Source: Cohnella hashimotonis (GTDB lineage: Bacteria > Bacillota > Bacilli > Paenibacillales > Paenibacillaceae). Taken from it: DNA of 64,000 bases. Position numbers and translations under genes: made by a program. This document shows, one piece after another, positions 25,062 to 34,330 of the stretch. The notes beneath the pieces are model-generated. The model searched no databases and was not told the DNA's origin. It saw nothing but the letters and a program-made list of their open reading frames with translations. The stretch lies in the NCBI RefSeq assembly GCF_030014955.1, contig NZ_JAGRPV010000001.1:2666001-2730000 (forward strand). Direction: 5' to 3'. Each line of letters starts with the position of its first letter. Within the stretch, counting starts at the first letter, position 1.

Positions 25062-25532
25062 ATGGCATTTGTATATGAAGGCAATCTCATCTCCCAAGGG
25101 TTAAAATACGGCGTCGTCGTGGGGCGCTTCAACGAGTTCATCTCCTCCAAGCTGCTGAGCGGCGCACTCGACGCATTCAAGCGCCACGGCGCCGAGGATC
25201 ACGAAGTGGAGGTTGCCTGGGTGCCGGGCGCGTTCGAGATTCCGTTGATCGCGCAGAAGATGGCGGAGAGCGGCAAGTACGACGCGGTCATCACGCTTGG
25301 CGCGGTCATCCGCGGCTCCACGCCGCATTTCGATTATGTCTGCAACGAAGCCGCCAAGGGCGTGGCGGCGGTCGGACTCAAGACCGGGGTGCCGACCGTG
25401 TTCGGGGTTCTGACCGTCGACAGCATCGAGCAGGCGATCGAGCGGGCGGGCACGAAGGCCGGCAACAAGGGCTGGGAAGCCGCTGCGACTGCGATCGAGA
25501 TGGCTAACCTGACGCGTGCGCTGCAAGGTTGA
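25062..25532 (+). CDS. ribH: 6,7-dimethyl-8-ribityllumazine synthase
   Basis: A 156-aa protein that condenses the RibA/RibD and RibB products to lumazine, forming icosahedral shells in Bacillus. Motifs visible are GRFNEFIS near residue 22, VPGAFEIP near 53, [15 protein letters not shown] near 79 (catalytic His), and [10 protein letters not shown]. It ends the rib operon, six bases after ribBA. Confidence 0.97.
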   Translation: MAFVYEGNLISQGLKYGVVVGRFNEFISSKLLSGALDAFKRHGAEDHEVEVAWVPGAFEIPLIAQKMAESGKYDAVITLGAVIRGSTPHFDYVCNEAAKGVAAVGLKTGVPTVFGVLTVDSIEQAIERAGTKAGNKGWEAAATAIEMANLTRALQG

Positions 25533-25561
25533 CCGAACCGGCCTACGGCCGGAAGCTTGAT

Positions 25562-25589
25562 GAAGGCGGCGGGCGTTTGCGCCGCCTTC
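25562..25589 (+). terminator. Hairpin after ribH
   Basis: GAAGGCGGC pairs perfectly with GCCGCCTTC around a ten-base loop. It lacks a T-run, so termination may be partial. Confidence 0.55.
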
Positions 25590-25628
25590 GACGCTGTCCG
25601 GGGGCGCTTGAACGCTGAGGAAGGGTGA

Positions 25629-26441
25629 TTGATCATCGGCACGACCGTCTTATACAAACTGGAAACGTTCGAAGGCCCGCTCGATCTGCTACTCCACTTG
25701 ATCGACAAGGCGGAGATCGCCATCGAGGACATCTCAATCAGCGATATTACCGACCAATATATGTCCTATCTGGAGGCGATGACGGAGCTCGAGCTGGACG
25801 TGACGAGCGAGTTTCTCGTCATGGCCGCCACGCTGCTGTCGATGAAGAGCAGGCAGCTGCTGCCCAAGCCGCCGATCACGGACGAGCCGTGGCTTACGGA
25901 AGCGGACGACTTCGGAGAGGATCCGCGAGAAGAGCTTATCCGCAAGCTGATCGAATACCGAAAATTCAAGGCGATCGCCGGCCAGCTTCGCGAGCACGAG
26001 CTGGAACGCAGCCTTGTGTTCACGCGCGAGCCTTACGACCTGTCGCCGTTCGAGCCTAGCGTAAAGCGCAATCCCGTCGAAGGGCTTCATGTCGACGACC
26101 TCGTTCGGGCTTTCCGCAAGGCGCTGAGACGAGCGGCGGGAAGAAACAGGATCTCCGCCATTCAGCGCGACGAGATCTCCGTCAAGGATCGGATCCGCGA
26201 TATCATGTCTGTGCTCAAGACGCGCGGCGCCGCCGGAGAGGCGAAGGTGATGTTTTCCCAGCTCATCGGCGATTCGCCGGTGCGGGAGGAGATCGTCGCC
26301 ACCTTTCTCGCCGTGCTGGAGCTCATGAAGCGGCGCTGGGTCAGCTGCCATCAGAGCGGGCTGTTCGACGAGATCGTGCTGACGTGGACGGGAAGGGAGG
26401 CCGACGACGATGGATTATTCGACCTTGAAATCGGTACTTGA
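25629..26441 (+). CDS. scpA: Segregation and condensation protein A
   Basis: A 270-aa kleisin subunit that bridges the SMC dimer and binds ScpB in bacterial condensin. The N-terminal helix contains ETFEGPLDLLLHLI, typical of ScpA; the C-terminal winged helix (about 200-260) contains FLAVLELMKR. Translation begins at TTG 25629, preceded by GAGGAAGG. It overlaps scpB by 32 bases. Confidence 0.95.
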   Translation: MIIGTTVLYKLETFEGPLDLLLHLIDKAEIAIEDISISDITDQYMSYLEAMTELELDVTSEFLVMAATLLSMKSRQLLPKPPITDEPWLTEADDFGEDPREELIRKLIEYRKFKAIAGQLREHELERSLVFTREPYDLSPFEPSVKRNPVEGLHVDDLVRAFRKALRRAAGRNRISAIQRDEISVKDRIRDIMSVLKTRGAAGEAKVMFSQLIGDSPVREEIVATFLAVLELMKRRWVSCHQSGLFDEIVLTWTGREADDDGLFDLEIGT

Positions 26442-27162
26442 AGGGCTGCTCTTCGTAGCTGGAGAAGACGGGTTGACGAAAAAGACGATCGCGGAAATCG
26501 TCGAGGTGGACGGCGATGTCGTCACCGACATCGTAAAGGATCTTCAAAAGGATCTCACACGGCGCAAGCGGGGCATTCGCATCGCGGAGATCGCAGGAAC
26601 GTATCGGCTTACGACTGCGCCGGAGCACGCGGCCTATTTCGAAAAGCTCGCTTATTCTCCGGCGCGGACGCCGCTCTCGCAAGCTGCGCTCGAAACGCTG
26701 TCCATCGTCGCGTACCGGCAGCCCATCACCCGCGTAGAGATCGAAGAGATCCGCGGCGTCAAGGCCGAGCGGCCCCTCCAGACGCTGGTCGCGAAGGACT
26801 TGATCGAGGAGGTCGGCCGTGCCGAGCAGATCGGCCGTCCGATCCTGTACGGGACGACCAAAGCTTTTCTCGACTATTTCGGCTTGTCGGGCATCGAGGA
26901 CCTGCCAGATCCCGTCGTCGCCGCAGATGCCGACGAAGACATGGAGGAGCGCACCCGGATGCTGTTCGAACGAATCGAGGGCAGACAGCTGTCGCTCGAC
27001 GATCTGGATCGCGCGCTGCTCGAGGGACTGCCCGCCGAAGAGGATGACGAGGACGAAGAACGGCTTTCCGCAACCGAGTCGATCGGAGCGGATCGGGACG
27101 AGGAAGAAAGGGAAACGCGAGCCCCGGCCGCGCCGCCGAAATCGGACGATTGGGAATTCTAA
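26410..27162 (+). CDS. scpB: Segregation and condensation protein B
   Basis: A 250-aa protein with two winged-helix domains: LKSVLEGLLFVAGEDGL near the N-terminus, and SQAALETLSIVAYRQPITR near residue 95, the family signature. Residues about 190-250 form a long acidic tail longer than in Bacillus ScpB (197 aa). It dimerises and supports the SMC-ScpA complex. The 32-base overlap with scpA indicates coupled translation. Confidence 0.95.
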   Translation: MDYSTLKSVLEGLLFVAGEDGLTKKTIAEIVEVDGDVVTDIVKDLQKDLTRRKRGIRIAEIAGTYRLTTAPEHAAYFEKLAYSPARTPLSQAALETLSIVAYRQPITRVEIEEIRGVKAERPLQTLVAKDLIEEVGRAEQIGRPILYGTTKAFLDYFGLSGIEDLPDPVVAADADEDMEERTRMLFERIEGRQLSLDDLDRALLEGLPAEEDDEDEERLSATESIGADRDEEERETRAPAAPPKSDDWEF

Positions 27163-27173
27163 TCTGAATATGC

Positions 27174-27202
27174 GCATGAACCCATGTGACCAGGCCATAC
27201 TA
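27174..27202 (+). promoter_or_regulatory. Sigma-F/sigma-G promoter of the ytfI-gerW pair
   Basis: GCATG at 27174-27178 (perfect GHATR) and CATACTA at 27196-27202 (perfect CATWHTA), 17 bases apart. The ytfI-ytfJ pair is forespore-expressed in Bacillus. Confidence 0.65.
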
Positions 27203-27228
27203 TCCCCATGCGAAAGGCGGGGGAGCGT

Positions 27229-27930
27229 ATGGTTTTTTGGTATTGGGCCGCAGCGGCATGCCTCCTGGCTGCCGTCGTCGCCGCGTGTCTATCCGATGTC
27301 CGTCTCCGGATCCGATATTCCCGCAGCGGCAAGCTCGACCAGCTCATCGTAATCGTGCACGCACTGTACGGACTGTACCGTTTCCATGTAGAAATTCCGA
27401 CGATCCGGCTCTCCAAGACAGGCCTCTCCTATCATATGAAAGAACAGACGGAAGCGACCGCCGCAGGTGGGACATCTTCGAGCTCCAGGCGCATGCTCAT
27501 CAACATGCGCAGCCTCAGGCGCCTGAAGGTCGCAGTCAGGGAAATGCTGGTATCGGTACGGGAATTAAAAGGCTGGCTGTTTGAAGGATTGCGCAAGATC
27601 GAATGTACCCGCTATCGGATGGATATACGAATCGGAACGGGCGACGCCGCGTCAACGGCCGTAGCGACAGGGCTTTGCTGGGCGATCATGGGGATCGCGA
27701 CCGGTGCGCTGGACCGATTCGTAAAGCTTAATACGCATCCGCACGGCAAAGTGGAGCCAGTTTACGCCGGAATCGAACTGTCTGTCGTATGGGAAGCGGA
27801 TTTCCGTATTCGCGCCGGCACCGCGCTCGCTCACGGACTAAAGGTGCTGCCGCGTTTGCGATACGGTTCCGCGCTCCGAAAAGCGTTCAAGGATTGGCGC
27901 TCGGTGCCTGGTCAGGCAACCAGGTCCTAA
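27229..27930 (+). CDS. DUF2953 domain protein (YtfI-like)
   Basis: A 233-aa protein with an N-terminal membrane helix (residues 4-22) and a hydrophilic body of the DUF2953 type, ending in a region with LKVLPRLRYGSALRKAFKDW. Function is unknown; its pairing with gerW/ytfJ and a forespore promoter suggest a spore role. ATG 27229 with GGCGGGGGAG just upstream is preferred to ATG 27208, which lies at the expected transcription start. Confidence 0.8.
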   Translation: MVFWYWAAAACLLAAVVAACLSDVRLRIRYSRSGKLDQLIVIVHALYGLYRFHVEIPTIRLSKTGLSYHMKEQTEATAAGGTSSSSRRMLINMRSLRRLKVAVREMLVSVRELKGWLFEGLRKIECTRYRMDIRIGTGDAASTAVATGLCWAIMGIATGALDRFVKLNTHPHGKVEPVYAGIELSVVWEADFRIRAGTALAHGLKVLPRLRYGSALRKAFKDWRSVPGQATRS

Positions 27931-28085
27931 CATTCGGCCAAACCTCCTGCGGGTATGCGAGCCAACAGGCTTTGCGGCTTCGCGGGTTACATATTCCGCG
28001 GGTACGACGGTTACCCTATAGCTGGCGGAAGGCTTCATTTATTCGAGTGCCGCGCAAGCATACAGCATAGGAGGCGAGCGAGAGC

Positions 28086-28577
28086 ATGTCCGAACATCCG
28101 ATTCAAGGCTTAATGCAGACGGCGATGGAAAACATTAAGGAAATGGTCGACGTCAACACGATCGTCGGCGAGCCCGTTCAAACGCCGGACGGGAGTGTCA
28201 TCCTGCCGATCAGCAAAGTAGGCTTCGGATTCGCGGCCGGCGGATCCGAATTCCAGGGCGGGGAGGAGCAGATCAATCGCAAGCAAGGCCAAAACCAGCA
28301 AGACAGCGGCCATAACGCCAGCGTGCAAATGCCGTTCGGCGGCGGCAGCGGCGGCGGCGTATCGATCAGCCCGATCGCGTTCCTCGTCGTTGGCGCCCAA
28401 GGCGTGAAGGTCGTACCGCTCGACAATCAGACGCATTTGTTCGAACGGCTGATCGACGCGGCGCCGACCTGGGTCGACAAGCTGCAGCGCATGTTCCGCG
28501 GCGATAAAGACTCGATGATCGAGGACCGACGGACCGCCGCTTCGCTGCCGACGGATCCCGACTTGAACTCGCACTGA
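28086..28577 (+). CDS. gerW: GerW family sporulation protein (YtfJ)
   Basis: A 163-aa protein with the YtfJ/GerW core: N-terminal HPIQGLMQTAMENIKEMVDVN, then a GEPV..PDG segment, VGFGFAAGG, a Gly/Gln-rich loop, and a PIAFLVV strand. GerW is needed for germination of Bacillus spores, probably with SleB. The start follows GGAGGCG. It lies 155 bases after the DUF2953 gene; a terminator-like hairpin follows. Confidence 0.9.
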   Translation: MSEHPIQGLMQTAMENIKEMVDVNTIVGEPVQTPDGSVILPISKVGFGFAAGGSEFQGGEEQINRKQGQNQQDSGHNASVQMPFGGGSGGGVSISPIAFLVVGAQGVKVVPLDNQTHLFERLIDAAPTWVDKLQRMFRGDKDSMIEDRRTAASLPTDPDLNSH

Positions 28578-28604
28578 GCCTCTGCGCTCGCGCGAGCGGC
28601 GAAA

Positions 28605-28651
28605 AACGAGCGCAAGGCTTGCCCGATTCGGGTGTTCGCCTTGCGCTTGTT
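28605..28651 (+). terminator. Terminator-like hairpin after gerW
   Basis: AACGAGCGCAAGGC pairs with GCCTTGCGCTTGTT. No clear T-run follows. Confidence 0.55.
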
Positions 28652-28678
28652 CATGTCTAGACGCGGACGGGCGACGGC

Positions 28679-28708
28679 CGCATAAGCGCGGACATGCCCG
28701 CATACAAT
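28679..28708 (+). promoter_or_regulatory. Candidate sigma-E promoter of dacB-spmA-spmB
   Basis: CGCATAAG at 28679-28686 is a partial -35; CATACAAT at 28701-28708 is a perfect sigma-E -10, 14 bases away. This operon is sigma-E dependent in B. subtilis. Confidence 0.6.
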
Positions 28709-28755
28709 GGATAGACGGTTGGCAGACAAGCAATTTCTCAGGGAGGAAACCGTTC

Positions 28756-29898
28756 ATGCAAGCTCGAAAGAAATGCCGTCTTCGCCCGCACATCCTTGGG
28801 ATCGCCGCGATCGGGGCGGCTGCGCTGTCGCTTTTTGTTTCACCTGACGTTTCTTTGGCTTTCGATTTGATGTCCGGCAAAGTTTCGAATATGCCTGCAT
28901 CGACTTCGATAGCCGTGCAGACATCGCCCGCAAAGCCTTCCACCCACGCGAAGGCCGCTGCGCTCATCGACGTCGCCAGCGGCAGGCTGCTCTACAGCAG
29001 CCACGGCGACGAGCCGATGCTGATCGCGAGCACGACCAAGATCATGACGGCGATCATCGCGATCGAACAGCGCGATCTGAACAGCATTGTAACGGTTAGC
29101 AGCCGTGCCGCGGGCAAGGAAGGCTCTTCGATCTATTTGAAGGCCGGAGAGAAAATGAAGCTGAAGGACATGCTGTTCGGGCTGATGCTGCGCTCCGGCA
29201 ACGATGCCGCCACGGCGATTGCCGAGCACGTCGGCGGTTCCCATGACGGCTTCGTCTATTTAATGAATGTCAAAGCCGAAGAAATCGGCATGACGCACAG
29301 CCATTTCGCCAATCCGAGCGGTCTTGACCAAAAAGGCCACTACGCCAGCGCGAACGATATGGCGAAGCTGGCGGCCTATGCGCTGCATAATCCGACTTTT
29401 CGGGAGATTGTCGGCACCAAGGTCAAAACCGCGCCGAATCCCGGCGAGGAATGGGATTACAAGTGGGTCAACAAAAATAAAATGCTCCATCTTTACGAGG
29501 GCGCCGACGGCGTCAAGACAGGGTACACGAAGCAGGCGTTGCGGACGCTCGTCAGCTCGGCGACAAGAGAGGGCAGGCAGCTGGCCGCCGTGACGCTGAA
29601 CGACGGAAACGACTGGGTCGATCACGCGAAGCTGCTCGATTACGGATTTGCCGCGTATCGGACAGAGCAGGTGATCGCCAAAGGCGCTGCGGTGGAAGGT
29701 TATCCGTTCGTTGCCGCCTCCACGCTTTGCTATCCGTTCGCCGACGGCGAGCGGAGCGCGGTCGCAATCCGTCTTGAATTGTACGGCCCCGAGACGACGG
29801 ATTACAAGCTAGGGTATAGAGGCAAACTTTCTTTTCGGTTGAAGGACGAGCCCATCGGCGCGGTTCAGCTGCTGCCTCAGCCGCCTGCATCCGACTGA
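28756..29898 (+). CDS. dacB: D-alanyl-D-alanine carboxypeptidase, sporulation type
   Basis: A 380-aa penicillin-binding protein 5*-like enzyme with an N-terminal signal sequence (hydrophobic segment about 13-35). Active-site motifs are Ser92-x-x-Lys95 (ASTTK), Ser147-Gly-Asn149 and Lys254-Thr-Gly. It trims cortex peptidoglycan in the mother cell. Identity as DacB rather than DacF rests on the spmA-spmB genes directly downstream, the B. subtilis arrangement. A second carboxypeptidase, dacF, lies at 12090. Confidence 0.92.
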   Translation: MQARKKCRLRPHILGIAAIGAAALSLFVSPDVSLAFDLMSGKVSNMPASTSIAVQTSPAKPSTHAKAAALIDVASGRLLYSSHGDEPMLIASTTKIMTAIIAIEQRDLNSIVTVSSRAAGKEGSSIYLKAGEKMKLKDMLFGLMLRSGNDAATAIAEHVGGSHDGFVYLMNVKAEEIGMTHSHFANPSGLDQKGHYASANDMAKLAAYALHNPTFREIVGTKVKTAPNPGEEWDYKWVNKNKMLHLYEGADGVKTGYTKQALRTLVSSATREGRQLAAVTLNDGNDWVDHAKLLDYGFAAYRTEQVIAKGAAVEGYPFVAASTLCYPFADGERSAVAIRLELYGPETTDYKLGYRGKLSFRLKDEPIGAVQLLPQPPASD

Positions 29899-29924
29899 TA
29901 TTCGATCATATAGGAGGCGGCCTC

Positions 29925-30575
29925 ATGGTCAACTGGATCTGGCTTGGCATGATCGCGTTGAGCGTAATTGTAGGCGCTGCTAACGGGCGCGTCCAGCAGG
30001 TGACCGAGGCCGCGTTTACGGGCGCTCAAACGGGCGTCACCGTTTGCTTCGGCTTGATCAGCATTCTCGTGTTTTGGATGGGTCTTATGAAAATCGCCGA
30101 AGCGTCCGGCATCGTAAGGCGCCTATCGCTGCTGATGGCGCCTGTCGTCCGCTGGCTGTTCCCGGACGTGCCGAAGGACCATCCGGCGCTCGGCTATATT
30201 CTCTCCAACATGAGCGCAAACCTGCTCGGGCTCGGCAATGCCGCGACGCCGATGGGGATCCGCGCCATGCAGGAGCTTCAGAAGCTTAACCCGAATCCTG
30301 CTGTCGCGACGCCGGCCATGTGCACGCTACTCGCGCTCAATACCGCGAGCATCACGATCGTACCGACGACGCTGATCGCCATTCGAATGAACTTCGGCTC
30401 GGCGCATCCCGCCGATATTATCGGACCGACGCTGCTTGCGACAGCTATATCGACCGGTGCAGCCATCGCGGCGGATCGCTGGTACCGTCGTAGGCAACCA
30501 GGTTCGCCGCCGGTGCAGCCGCCGTCTCCTTCGTCTTCGGGACGGCAGGCCGCCGGGCCGCCGGCATCGTTCTAG
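29925..30575 (+). CDS. spmA: Spore maturation protein A
   Basis: A 216-aa membrane protein of the nucleoside-transporter-related gate family, with about five hydrophobic helices and the motif NMSANLLGLGNAATPMG near residue 88. SpmA and SpmB are needed for spore core dehydration. The tail (residues 185-216) is Pro/Ser-rich. It starts 27 bases after dacB behind AGGAGGCGG. Confidence 0.93.
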   Translation: MVNWIWLGMIALSVIVGAANGRVQQVTEAAFTGAQTGVTVCFGLISILVFWMGLMKIAEASGIVRRLSLLMAPVVRWLFPDVPKDHPALGYILSNMSANLLGLGNAATPMGIRAMQELQKLNPNPAVATPAMCTLLALNTASITIVPTTLIAIRMNFGSAHPADIIGPTLLATAISTGAAIAADRWYRRRQPGSPPVQPPSPSSSGRQAAGPPASF

Positions 30576-30611
30576 GACACGCCTATTAAAAGGGAGAAAG
30601 GAGCGTTCGCC

Positions 30612-31142
30612 ATGGTTGCCGCCTTGCACGCGCTCTCCGCTTGGGCGATCCCCATGTTTATCGTCCTGATCCCGTTGGTCGCCGCATTTCGCAAAGTCCC
30701 GGTCTACGAGACGTTCGTCGACGGAGCCAAGGACGGCTTTCAGACGGCGATCGGCATCATTCCCCATCTCGTCGGCATGATGACCGCCATCGCCATGTTC
30801 CGCGCATCCGGCGCGATGGACATGCTGATCGGCTGGATCGCCCCGCTGTTCAGCGCGCTCGGCATCCCCGCCGAGGTGCTCCCGCTCGGTCTGCTTCGCC
30901 CGATCACGGGCGCAGGCTCGCTCGCTTTTGCAACCGACCTCATCAAAACCTACGGACCCGACTCGCTGATCGGACGGATCGCCTCGGTCGTCCAGGGCAG
31001 CACCGACACGACGCTGTACGTCGTGACGGTTTACTTCGGCGCTGTCGGCATTCGCAATGCGCGTTACGCGCTCAAGGTCGGTCTCTTTTCCGACGCGGTC
31101 GGGTTTTTTGCGGCCATCTTCGCTTGCTGGCTGCTTTTTTAG
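30612..31142 (+). CDS. spmB: Spore maturation protein B
   Basis: A 176-aa membrane protein, partner of SpmA. Motifs include YETFVDGAKDGF near residue 36, PLGLLRPITGAGS near 95 and VQGSTDTTLYV near 130, shared with SpmB. It closes the dacB-spmA-spmB operon; no terminator is evident before rluB. Confidence 0.94.
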   Translation: MVAALHALSAWAIPMFIVLIPLVAAFRKVPVYETFVDGAKDGFQTAIGIIPHLVGMMTAIAMFRASGAMDMLIGWIAPLFSALGIPAEVLPLGLLRPITGAGSLAFATDLIKTYGPDSLIGRIASVVQGSTDTTLYVVTVYFGAVGIRNARYALKVGLFSDAVGFFAAIFACWLLF

Positions 31143-31222
31143 CGCGCCCCTCTTCAGGATTCCCCGCCCAAGTTGTGCAAAACCCGCCATCGGAGTATGA
31201 TGGGGGGTGAGGTGAACCATCA

Positions 31223-31963
31223 GTGGAGGAACGATTGCAGAAAATACTCGCGAATGCAGGCGTCGCTTCGAGGCGCAAGTGCGAGGAACTCATCGCGGCC
31301 GGCAAGGTGACGGTCAACGGCGAGGTGGTCAAGGAGCTCGGCGTGAAGGCCGATCCCGCCAAAGACGCCATCGCGGTGAACGGCAAGAAAATCAAATCCG
31401 AGAGCAAGCTTTATTTGTTGTTCAATAAGCCCAAGGGCGTAATCACGAGCATGCATGACGAAAAGGGCCGCACGGTCGTCACGGACTTTCTGAAGGGCGT
31501 TAAGGAACGCGTCTATCCTGTCGGCCGGCTTGATTACGACACCGAGGGGCTGCTGCTACTCACGAACGACGGCGAGCTCGCCAATCTGCTCACCCACCCG
31601 CGCCACCACGTGGCGAAGACTTATTTGGCGACGGTAGAGCGGGTACCGCACGGCGATGCGCTTGACAAGCTCCAGAAAGGGATCAAGCTTGATGACGGTA
31701 TGACGGCGCCCGCAGAGATCGAGTACCACGACGTCGATCCCGAGGGCAAGCAGGCCACCATCTCGATCACGATCCGCGAGGGACGCAACCGTCAGGTCAG
31801 GCGGATGTTCGAAGCGATCCATCACCCGGTCATTCGGCTGAAGCGCGTCTCGTTCGGCGGACTCACGCTGGACAACCTGCAGCGCGGCAAATACCGCAAG
31901 CTGTCCGACGCCGAGGTCCAATCGCTGCGCGACGCGGCCAAGCAAGCGGAGCGGGGCGAATAA
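31223..31963 (+). CDS. rluB: 23S rRNA pseudouridine synthase B
   Basis: A 246-aa enzyme with an N-terminal S4 RNA-binding domain (RLQKILANAGVASRRKCEELI) and an RsuA-type catalytic domain with the aspartate motif GRLDYDTEGLLLLTNDG around residue 103. It makes a pseudouridine in 23S rRNA. Translation begins at GTG 31223 behind GGGGGGTGAGG. It corresponds to B. subtilis ypuL, between spmB and resA. Confidence 0.93.
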   Translation: MEERLQKILANAGVASRRKCEELIAAGKVTVNGEVVKELGVKADPAKDAIAVNGKKIKSESKLYLLFNKPKGVITSMHDEKGRTVVTDFLKGVKERVYPVGRLDYDTEGLLLLTNDGELANLLTHPRHHVAKTYLATVERVPHGDALDKLQKGIKLDDGMTAPAEIEYHDVDPEGKQATISITIREGRNRQVRRMFEAIHHPVIRLKRVSFGGLTLDNLQRGKYRKLSDAEVQSLRDAAKQAERGE

Positions 31964-32095
31964 GACGGCTGCGCCGGCGCAAGACACAAGCCTATCGCGG
32001 CGTGTCACACAATGTTCAAAACCGGAGCTCCGGGCGCTTGCCTGCGAATCCGGTATTTTCGCTATAATGGAAGAAAAGACGCCGGTGGTGACAAA

Positions 32096-32626
32096 GTGAA
32101 GCGTTATCGCAAACCGATCCAATACATCATACTGGCCGTCGTGCTGCTTGTCGGGGGATACGCGATCGGCCAGTCCTTTTTGACGCCCAATAAAGCGCTT
32201 AAACCCGGAAGCGAGGCGCCGGCATTCGATTTGCTCGGACTTGACGGTAAGACGCACAGTCTCGAATCGTACCGCGGCAAGCCGCTGGTGGTCAACTTCT
32301 GGGGGACGTTCTGCCCGCCATGCCGCAACGAGATGCCCGCGCTTCAGGCGCAGTACGATAAATGGAAGGACCAGGGTGTCCAGCTGGTCGGCATCAATCT
32401 GAGCGAGGACCGCGTAAGCGTCGGCAGCTTCCTCCGATCCTACGATATTCATTTTCCCGTGCTGCTCGACAAAAACAAAAAAACGGAACGCAAATACGGC
32501 CTGAAGGAATATCCGACGACCTTCTTCATCACGGCCGACGGCAAGATTCAAGACATCGTAATCGGCGGCCCGATGAGCGAGGAAACGATCGAATCCCGCA
32601 TCGCGCTGCTGCTCGGCAAGGATTAG
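32096..32626 (+). CDS. resA: Thiol-disulfide oxidoreductase ResA
   Basis: A 176-aa membrane-anchored thioredoxin-fold protein. A signal anchor covers residues 9-28 and the active site is Cys73-Pro-Pro-Cys76 (FCPPC; B. subtilis has CEPC). It keeps apocytochrome c haem-binding cysteines reduced outside the membrane. Start GTG 32096 was chosen since it lies right before the anchor; TATAAT at 32063-32068 lies in the upstream part. First gene of resABCDE. Confidence 0.93.
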   Translation: MKRYRKPIQYIILAVVLLVGGYAIGQSFLTPNKALKPGSEAPAFDLLGLDGKTHSLESYRGKPLVVNFWGTFCPPCRNEMPALQAQYDKWKDQGVQLVGINLSEDRVSVGSFLRSYDIHFPVLLDKNKKTERKYGLKEYPTTFFITADGKIQDIVIGGPMSEETIESRIALLLGKD

Positions 32627-32650
32627 GGCTCTGACAGGAGGCAGCAAGCG

Positions 32651-34330
32651 TTGATACACAATACCAAGTGCGAGTGCGGTCACCAGAATCCGACCGGTAC
32701 CGTGCTCTGCGAATCCTGCGGCAAGCCGCTGGTGGACGACCTTCCGCTCGATTCCCCGCTGGAGATGCGATACGACGGTGCGGCCAGACGATCGCAGAAG
32801 CAAAATCCGGCGGTCATTGACCGCGTCTGGAACTTTTTTTCGTCGGTCAAGATCGCGATCTGGCTCATCATTCTGACGCTGGTCGGCGCCGCGCTCGGCA
32901 CGATTTACCCGCAAGAGAGCACCTTTATCAACCTGGACGATCCGGCGGCTTTCTACAAAGAAACCTATGGCACGTGGGGAGCGGTGTATCAGGCGCTGGG
33001 CTTCTCCCGCACGTACCAGTCGTGGTGGTTCATCGGGCTGCTCGTCATGATCGGCACGTCGCTTGTCATTTGCAGCCTGGACCGCGTGCTCCCGCTATAC
33101 AAAGCGCTGTCCAAGCAGCAGGTCCGCAAGCATCTGACGTTTCTGACCCGCCAGCAGACCGTGCTGGAGACGGAAATCGCGGGCGATGCGAATAAGTGGG
33201 TTGCGGACTTCGCCGCCCAGCTGAAGCGCAAGCGCTACCGCGTATGGACGGACGGCACCGCGCTGCTCGCCGAGAAAAACCGGTTCAGCCGATGGGGACC
33301 GTACATTAACCACATCGGACTTATCCTGTTTCTGCTGGCGGTGCTCGGACGCAGCGTACCCGCCTGGCACATGGACCAGTACGTGAGCATCGACGAGCAT
33401 CAGGTCAAGCAGATTCCAGGGACGAACTACTACGTCGGCAACGACAAGTTCACCGTCGATTATTACAAGGACGAGGAGCTGCCGGACAAGCTAAAGGGCA
33501 CGCTTCGCGCCAAGCTGTACCAGACGCAAGCGACGCTGTATGCATGCACGCAGTATTGCAGCGACGACCCGCTGCACGACCCGGTGCTCGAGAAGGTCGA
33601 ATCTCACGACATCGAAGTGAATTCGCCGCTCGAATATAAGGGACTTAAGCTGTATCAGTACAACTTCGAGCAGAAAATTCGGCTTATCGAGGTTAAGCCG
33701 ATGCTTCTGGATGCCAAGACAGGCGATTCGTACGGGCCGTTCGATCTTAAAATGAGCGATCCTGCAGAAAAGTCCGAGGCAGGCCCTTACACGCTGACGT
33801 TGAACGATGTCTATCCCGATTTCGGTCTCGATGAAGAAGGCCGGCCGATGACCAAGTCCCGGGACTTCAACAACCCGGCGTTCGTCTACCGGATCACGGG
33901 ACCCGATCTGGACGAGAAGGGCGAACTTTACATCTACTTCCCGATGCCGAGCGCAGCCGACAAAGGCGTGCAGCAGCAGATTAACGACAGCTTCGAAAAG
34001 CTCGGGAGCAATACGGGACGCTTCAACTTTGAAGTCGGCAAAATGGAAAACGTGACGTTTTCGCAGTACACGACTTTCCTTAACGTTCGGGTCGACAGGG
34101 CGATGCCTTACGTATGGGTAGGCGCCGCGATCTCAATGATCGGCCTCGTGATGGGCTTCTATTGGCATCACCGGCGCATCTGGCTGCGCATTGACGGCAG
34201 CAAGCTTACGCTGGGCGCGCACACGAACAAAAATACGTACGGCATTCGCAACGAAACGGCTTCGGCGCTCGCCAAGTGCGGCATCGCCGTCGATCCGAAG
34301 GCGCTCGATAACAGGAGGAATTCACGTTGA
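32651..34330 (+). CDS. resB: Cytochrome c biogenesis protein ResB with N-terminal zinc ribbon
   Basis: A 559-aa ResB/Ccs1 protein of the system II haem-ligation complex. After a short zinc-ribbon-like head with C-x-C and CESC pairs (residues 6-25), a linker leads to transmembrane helices near 63-83, 120-145 and 215-235, a large extracytoplasmic domain (240-490), and a last helix near 495-515. The zinc ribbon is absent in B. subtilis ResB as I know it. Starts at TTG 32651 and overlaps resC by four bases. Confidence 0.92.
   Translation: MIHNTKCECGHQNPTGTVLCESCGKPLVDDLPLDSPLEMRYDGAARRSQKQNPAVIDRVWNFFSSVKIAIWLIILTLVGAALGTIYPQESTFINLDDPAAFYKETYGTWGAVYQALGFSRTYQSWWFIGLLVMIGTSLVICSLDRVLPLYKALSKQQVRKHLTFLTRQQTVLETEIAGDANKWVADFAAQLKRKRYRVWTDGTALLAEKNRFSRWGPYINHIGLILFLLAVLGRSVPAWHMDQYVSIDEHQVKQIPGTNYYVGNDKFTVDYYKDEELPDKLKGTLRAKLYQTQATLYACTQYCSDDPLHDPVLEKVESHDIEVNSPLEYKGLKLYQYNFEQKIRLIEVKPMLLDAKTGDSYGPFDLKMSDPAEKSEAGPYTLTLNDVYPDFGLDEEGRPMTKSRDFNNPAFVYRITGPDLDEKGELYIYFPMPSAADKGVQQQINDSFEKLGSNTGRFNFEVGKMENVTFSQYTTFLNVRVDRAMPYVWVGAAISMIGLVMGFYWHHRRIWLRIDGSKLTLGAHTNKNTYGIRNETASALAKCGIAVDPKALDNRRNSR

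Noticed and set aside
31556..32914. Minus-strand open frame of 452 codons over rluB and resA
   Set aside because: Shadow of known genes, no start signals.
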